From Crotophaga sulcirostris (lineage: Eukaryota > Chordata > Aves > Cuculiformes > Crotophagidae): a stretch of DNA of 64,000 nt. The stretch lies in NCBI GenBank assembly GCA_013397455.1, contig VYZB01000116.1, positions 836,501-900,500 on the forward strand, in the 5' to 3' direction. The notes beneath the pieces were generated by a model. The model did not search any database. It was not told the origin of the DNA and saw only the letters and a program-made list of their open reading frames with translations. Of this stretch, positions 59,134 to 64,000 are shown in pieces; position 1 is the stretch's first letter, and the number at the start of each line of letters is the position of its first letter. Position numbers and translations under genes: made by a program.

Positions 59134-62100
59134 AGGCAGCATGTGTTGCCCTGTGCCTGTCCTCAAGCTGCCACCACAAGGGCTGTTATGCCACCAGATT
59201 CAGGGGTTCTGGGATAGTGGCGCACTGAGCACCAGAGACCAGCTGCAGCTGAGGGTGCAACTGGGGATGAGTAGGGGCTCCTAAGAAAATCAACCAGTAG
59301 CGTGTGGCACGGGATGGTGCAGCCATAAAGCAGTGGGGTGGTGTAAACACATAAAGAGATCAAAGTCTTAAGTTGCCCTTCATTCGGTGCTCATTCAAGT
59401 TATTTTTTTTTTTTGGCAGAAGTAGTTCATATTGAAGACAAGCTTTTCTGAATGCTTTTAAACAAATAAATTGCTTCCAATGCATATCTAGATCACTTTT
59501 TCCTCTCTTTGATATGCCACTGTGGTTCCTCAGTCTCTATGGGTATACAAATTATTACTCTATTTCTTCAACATGATTTTGGTTGGTAAATATTCCTAGA
59601 ATCTGAATGGTAATTTTGTAATGAAAGTTGCACTAGAATAAGCCAGTAATAAAATGGTACCAATTAAGGTTTACTTTTATGTAGCTACTACTCAAAAGCA
59701 GTCATCCAGCCTTTGGGTTGTAACAGTTTTCCACCTCAGTTATGGCCAGACCAACAGCCTGGTTGTCAAAAGCAAACCCTAAACTTCCTCTGTATTTGAA
59801 TTCCCCTTTCCCTCTTTGCATTCAGTTCACATGCTTTTTCTTTCAGAGCTTTCAGAGCTTTTACAGCTTCAGAAGCCTCTTCAGTTCCTCCCAATAACTC
59901 CCTAAATAGTGAAAAAATTCACATGCTGATTTTCCCCAGACCAGGAGACCTCTTTTTGTCCTAATCAGCTGCCAGCATACACATGGTGTCCTTTATACCA
60001 GTGGCCCCAGTGCCGGATGCTCCCCATCCGCCGGGAGCAATGTGGGCAGCCCTCAGCAATCTCTGCCTTTCAGTGGATGAGAATTAACCCAGCTGGATCA
60101 AAGGAGTTGAAAAATGTGGATGGCTAATCAAAGCTGATCAGCTAGCCTTCCTTTGTACTTAATAGAGAGAGATGGACAATCCTGGGGGAAACCCAGCTGT
60201 GCTGAAACAGATGTCCAAGGAAGCGAGAAGACTCTCCCTCTGGAGGTGACTCTGTCTGTCTGCAGAAGGAGCCTTAATAACCAAGTTCAGGCTAAATGCC
60301 TTTTATACAGCTAAATGCAGATTCGATTTATTTCAGCCCAAAATATGTACCCTCTGTAAAAGTATGCGTGTTTACCGCAATTCAACTTTAATAAGCAGTA
60401 TTTTGAGGAGTGCTCTCCTGTCCTCCACCTGAGGGACCGGTGAGTGCAAGGAAAGCAATCACATCCTCAGCCGTCTGCTGCAATGCTAACAGAGATGGAC
60501 TAAAGCAACTGTCAAAGCTGACACATCAAAGATCTTTCTAGCATTTCCCAGCCTTGAGTAAAAGCAACCCACTCAGATGTTTTCCTTAACTATTTTGTAG
60601 ATTTTCCAAGAATGCCTCACTTCTCATTTTAAAAAAAAAAAAAAAAGAATAAAGATTTTAATAAAGATAGCTCAGTTATTTTTCCGTCACTCAAGGAAAG
60701 CTGTGATTCTTCTTATTAAAAACATTGATCCACATGTGATACCGTTAATACTGGGAAATAAGACTGAGTTAACAATATATATTGCCAGTGCATGTCTATC
60801 AAATATGTGAAATTATAAACTTGAAAATAGATATACAAAATAAATACTTCAACTTGAAATTGACAAAAGGGCAAGAGTTCTGTTACTTTCCAGTCTGGTA
60901 GAAATGAATAGACGTGTACAGTACATTGTTCTCCTTTGCTGGTTTTTAAGGCATGAAAAGCAATTTGGAGTGTAGTCTTGCTTTAATGCCATTTAGATTC
61001 CTCCCACAGTAATGTCAGTGCCTTTCGTGTGTGTGTCAGTGTCTACATAACGTGTTTCTAAAAAAGAAACTTAGATCAGTTCTGGCTAAAAAGTTTTGGT
61101 TTGTTTTTTTTTACTATTATTCTTGCAAACTCTAAATTTTCTGTAGGTTCATAAAAAAATGCTTTAAAGGTTTATTTCTCATGTTTCCACCAACCCATCA
61201 CGCCAGTGGTTCAGGACATGCATGATGCTTTGCTTTTGATGTCAGAAAGGTGATTTAGAGCAGTTTGAGTTGAAGGACACCTAAGTTGATGGAGCAAACC
61301 GTGCTGTAATGTGCCAGGAGGACTTTGATGTCTCAAGTCCAAATACAGGCTAGTTCTTCATGCAGGCCAATGGGAGAGCTGGAAGTCTTTCCTAAAGGAA
61401 CGATCTATAAGCTTGATTAAGCACAGCACAATCATAGCAACCTGCATTTGGTCCTGAGCTAGTGATGCCCACACACCACCACGCTGTGTTGTGCTGTTTT
61501 GCCATAGAGCCCTGGGTCCTTTCAAAACCCAGTGCTGCTACCCTGCACTCCCTTTTGTGGTCTGGAGGTACCTGATGAGATGGTGCAGGAGTGAGCTTTG
61601 GGGCTGAGTGCTTCAGGAGCATCACGTCCTTCAGAATATGAACCACATCCATCTATGAGGAGGTGAGGGGACAGTTTGCTTTGTGAACTCAGTGCTTTGA
61701 TTAATCTATTCAAATATTAACATGCCTGGTGAGGTAGACCAAAATATCCTCTGGATGTATAAATATTCATATACTAACATCTGCCGCAGCTGCATGGTTA
61801 TAATTTTGTTTTCATGGGAGGAAAAAAGTCTCTTTGAGGAAGGTCCAAAGTAGCAGAGGGTTTCTCTCTTCATATCTGTCACTGTGAGGAAGTTGGGTAA
61901 CTTTTTACAATCTTTTAAACTTCTATTATTTTAGAGTTAGCCTGGTCTATGAGGGTTTCACTCCAGCATAACAGCTATTAATGTTCCTGGATTACTTTAA
62001 GTATATACATGTGAGATAGTGTGTGTTCTTCTCCATGTAAAACAACCTCTTTGATCATTTGCAGGCTGTTTTCTGCCACTGGCACAGTTCTGAAACAACC

Positions 62101-64000
62101 CTGCTTTGCACAGTTTCAGTTTTTCGTTATGGCCTTGACCTCTACCTTTGACACTTAAGAACACAGCTTCCATTTGCTATGGCTTGCCAGTGTCCTTTGA
62201 AACTCCAGATTTTCTTTTTTGTTTCTTTTTTTTGGTTTATTTACTTGCTTTACAATCTCACTTTTTTATGGCGATCCTGCTCCAAAATGCCTTTTCACTA
62301 GGTTTGCTCCTAGCTTCACTCCTCTGAATTTTTCCTGTAAGTCGACTTGGCCCTCTTCTTCCAAGAAAATAACCCAAAAATATAATCAACAGTCTTGTTT
62401 GTCAGTAGATACCATAAAAATCTACAGCAGTTGGATTGTAACATATTAAAGAAAAAGACTACTTCTTTTTAAGTTCGTTATATTGGAAATCTTTATGGTT
62501 TTGTGATTTTTAGCATAGGGAAGGCATTGTTTCGGTGCACCACCGAATGTATAAGGGTACAGCAACTATATTATCCTGAAAAGAATTGTTCTTCAAGTCG
62601 TGTCAAGCCAAGTAATTTATCTTTTTCCCTTCTAGAAGCTCTGTGCAATACTCTACAGTTGTTTTTAAAGAGTTATATTCATTCTTCTCATTTATAAATT
62701 GGATGCTAAAGACTGTGAAAGAACTGGTTTGGGGTACTTTTTGCGTTAGTGAACAACAGAGGGGAAAAAAACATTAGAATACCTGGAGTTCACACTTCCA
62801 GTTCTGAACTCTGACTTCTTTCACTTAAACAGGTATTAAAGGTTGGTGTTAAAGTGGTGTAAAATTTGTGTGATTAAGAAAAGAATTGTACGGTCCCCTA
62901 CAAAAGGGGATGTCTTATTTCTTTGTGAAGCTGTCATTGCAGACTACTCCCTGCAGAACAAGCAGAGATTTAAAGCTCCGATGAATGGCTGTTTTACAGA
63001 GTAGATACTTTCCTTCCAGCTTTATCTTTTGAACCTTTGACATTACTTAGATTAGTCAAAAACAGTTTGACCCTATTATTTCAGCAGAAATCATTGTTTT
63101 TCCCTATGACAAATTATAGATAGGTTAAATTTTCAGGAGCTGTTAAGTTGCAGGCTTAGAAGTTACTTGGGCATTTTGCAAAATTTAATCTAAATCTTCT
63201 GGGTATGTGGAGTTTTTTTTCATCTCTTAGAGTTCTTACAGATAAGGACCCCAGAGCTGCGGCTTCATCTTCAGTTTTATTTTGCACTTAGAGCATTATG
63301 TATTTTTTTAGAAAAAAAGTTGCAGCCTACCCAAATTACACTTCAGTCTAGCAATTTTATGTCCTTAGGAATGCTCTGAATTATCTTAATCACATTCTCC
63401 AGTGATATATTGCTACCTTTAAAAAATACTGCGAGGAGAATATCACAAGTGTACAAGAGGGAGTTGAAGAATAGAGATGCGACAGTTAAAGGAAAAAAGG
63501 AAAACTAATCAAAACCCAAGACGTAAGTTAAGCTGACTAGAAAATTAACCATTAAAAAGTTTCAGGAAATCAAGAAACAATGCTCCTTTGATGGCATTGC
63601 AAGTACGTGTCTGTGTAACTATTTGGTTTACAGTAGAGTTGTAGGAGCCAAATTCTGTTCTCATTTAAACCTGTGTGTTGTTTAAAACTGGTAAACACTT
63701 AAAAGGACTTTGTATCAGTTTAACTCTACTAGTTACTGCAGAGATGCGACTGAGTTAAGGCAAGCTCTGATTGTATATAAATAGCTACTGCCTGATGTAG
63801 TATTGACAGCATCTTCACTGAAATAAATTGTCCTTGAAACTATTTTTTGCTCTAAGACACCATTTCAATCAGAGTTTTTTTCCAAATCACGCTTATTAGA
63901 AAAGTCATTTAACCATCATTAACAAGGTACATAATTCCAGAAATCATTACAAGAAATGATGCTGTTTCAAAATGTATTTTACATTTATTATCTGGTTTAG
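59134..64000 (+). other. Downstream intron to window end, no gene seen
   Basis: AT-rich intron with a T12 run at 59403-59414 and an A16 run at 60631-60646. No KLHL29 BTB or Kelch exon and no second gene was recognised before the window edge. Confidence 0.5.
60631..60646. repeat. A16 homopolymer
   Basis: Sixteen consecutive A residues followed by GAATAAAG. Likely slippage; no retrocopy seen beside it. Confidence 0.9.

Overview
The window looks like bird nuclear DNA. It is AT-rich and intron-dominated, it carries 5'-truncated CR1 LINE copies of the avian type (one 735-bp copy and several short 3' tails), and the only convincing protein-coding sequence is split into exons with consensus splice sites. 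There is no bacterial, viral or plasmid gene organisation. The species cannot be fixed from sequence reading alone.

The one gene I recognise is KLHL29 (kelch-like family member 29, formerly KBTBD9), on the + strand. Two consecutive coding exons are visible, at 9127-9268 and 10024-10566, separated by a 755-nt intron. Both encode part of the long, low-complexity N-terminal extension that precedes the BTB domain. The reading frame passes cleanly across the junction (phase 1), and the second exon ends in phase 1 just where the family continues into the BTB-containing exon. That BTB exon, the BACK domain, the Kelch repeats and the initiator-methionine exon were not seen. Bases 1-9126 are therefore read as upstream intron (or 5' region) and 10567-64000 as one intron of more than 53 kb.

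Layout: 1-9126 is upstream intron with a CR1 tail (151-360) and a CpG-enriched patch (2640-2912) that ends at a strong splice-donor match. 9127-10566 holds the two KLHL29 exons, the second in a GC-rich island. 10567-19225 is intron with a MIR-like remnant, an AT/GT simple repeat and two clear CR1 copies. 19226-64000 is intron with very few recognisable repeats: two CR1-like tails, a MIR-like remnant, a possible tRNA-derived remnant and some short simple repeats. Several stretches here look like constrained non-coding DNA, and there is a second CpG-enriched patch at 58827-59133.

The KLHL29 product is expected to act as a BTB-Kelch substrate adaptor for Cullin-3 ubiquitin ligase, by family membership. 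The exons here supply only its disordered N-terminal arm. I found no operon, CRISPR array, tRNA, rRNA, recognisable microRNA, endogenous retrovirus or other undescribed multi-gene system. The best leads are a candidate in-frame cassette exon (2706-2912), a possible alternative start in front of the second KLHL29 exon (9903), and the enhancer-like intronic segments.
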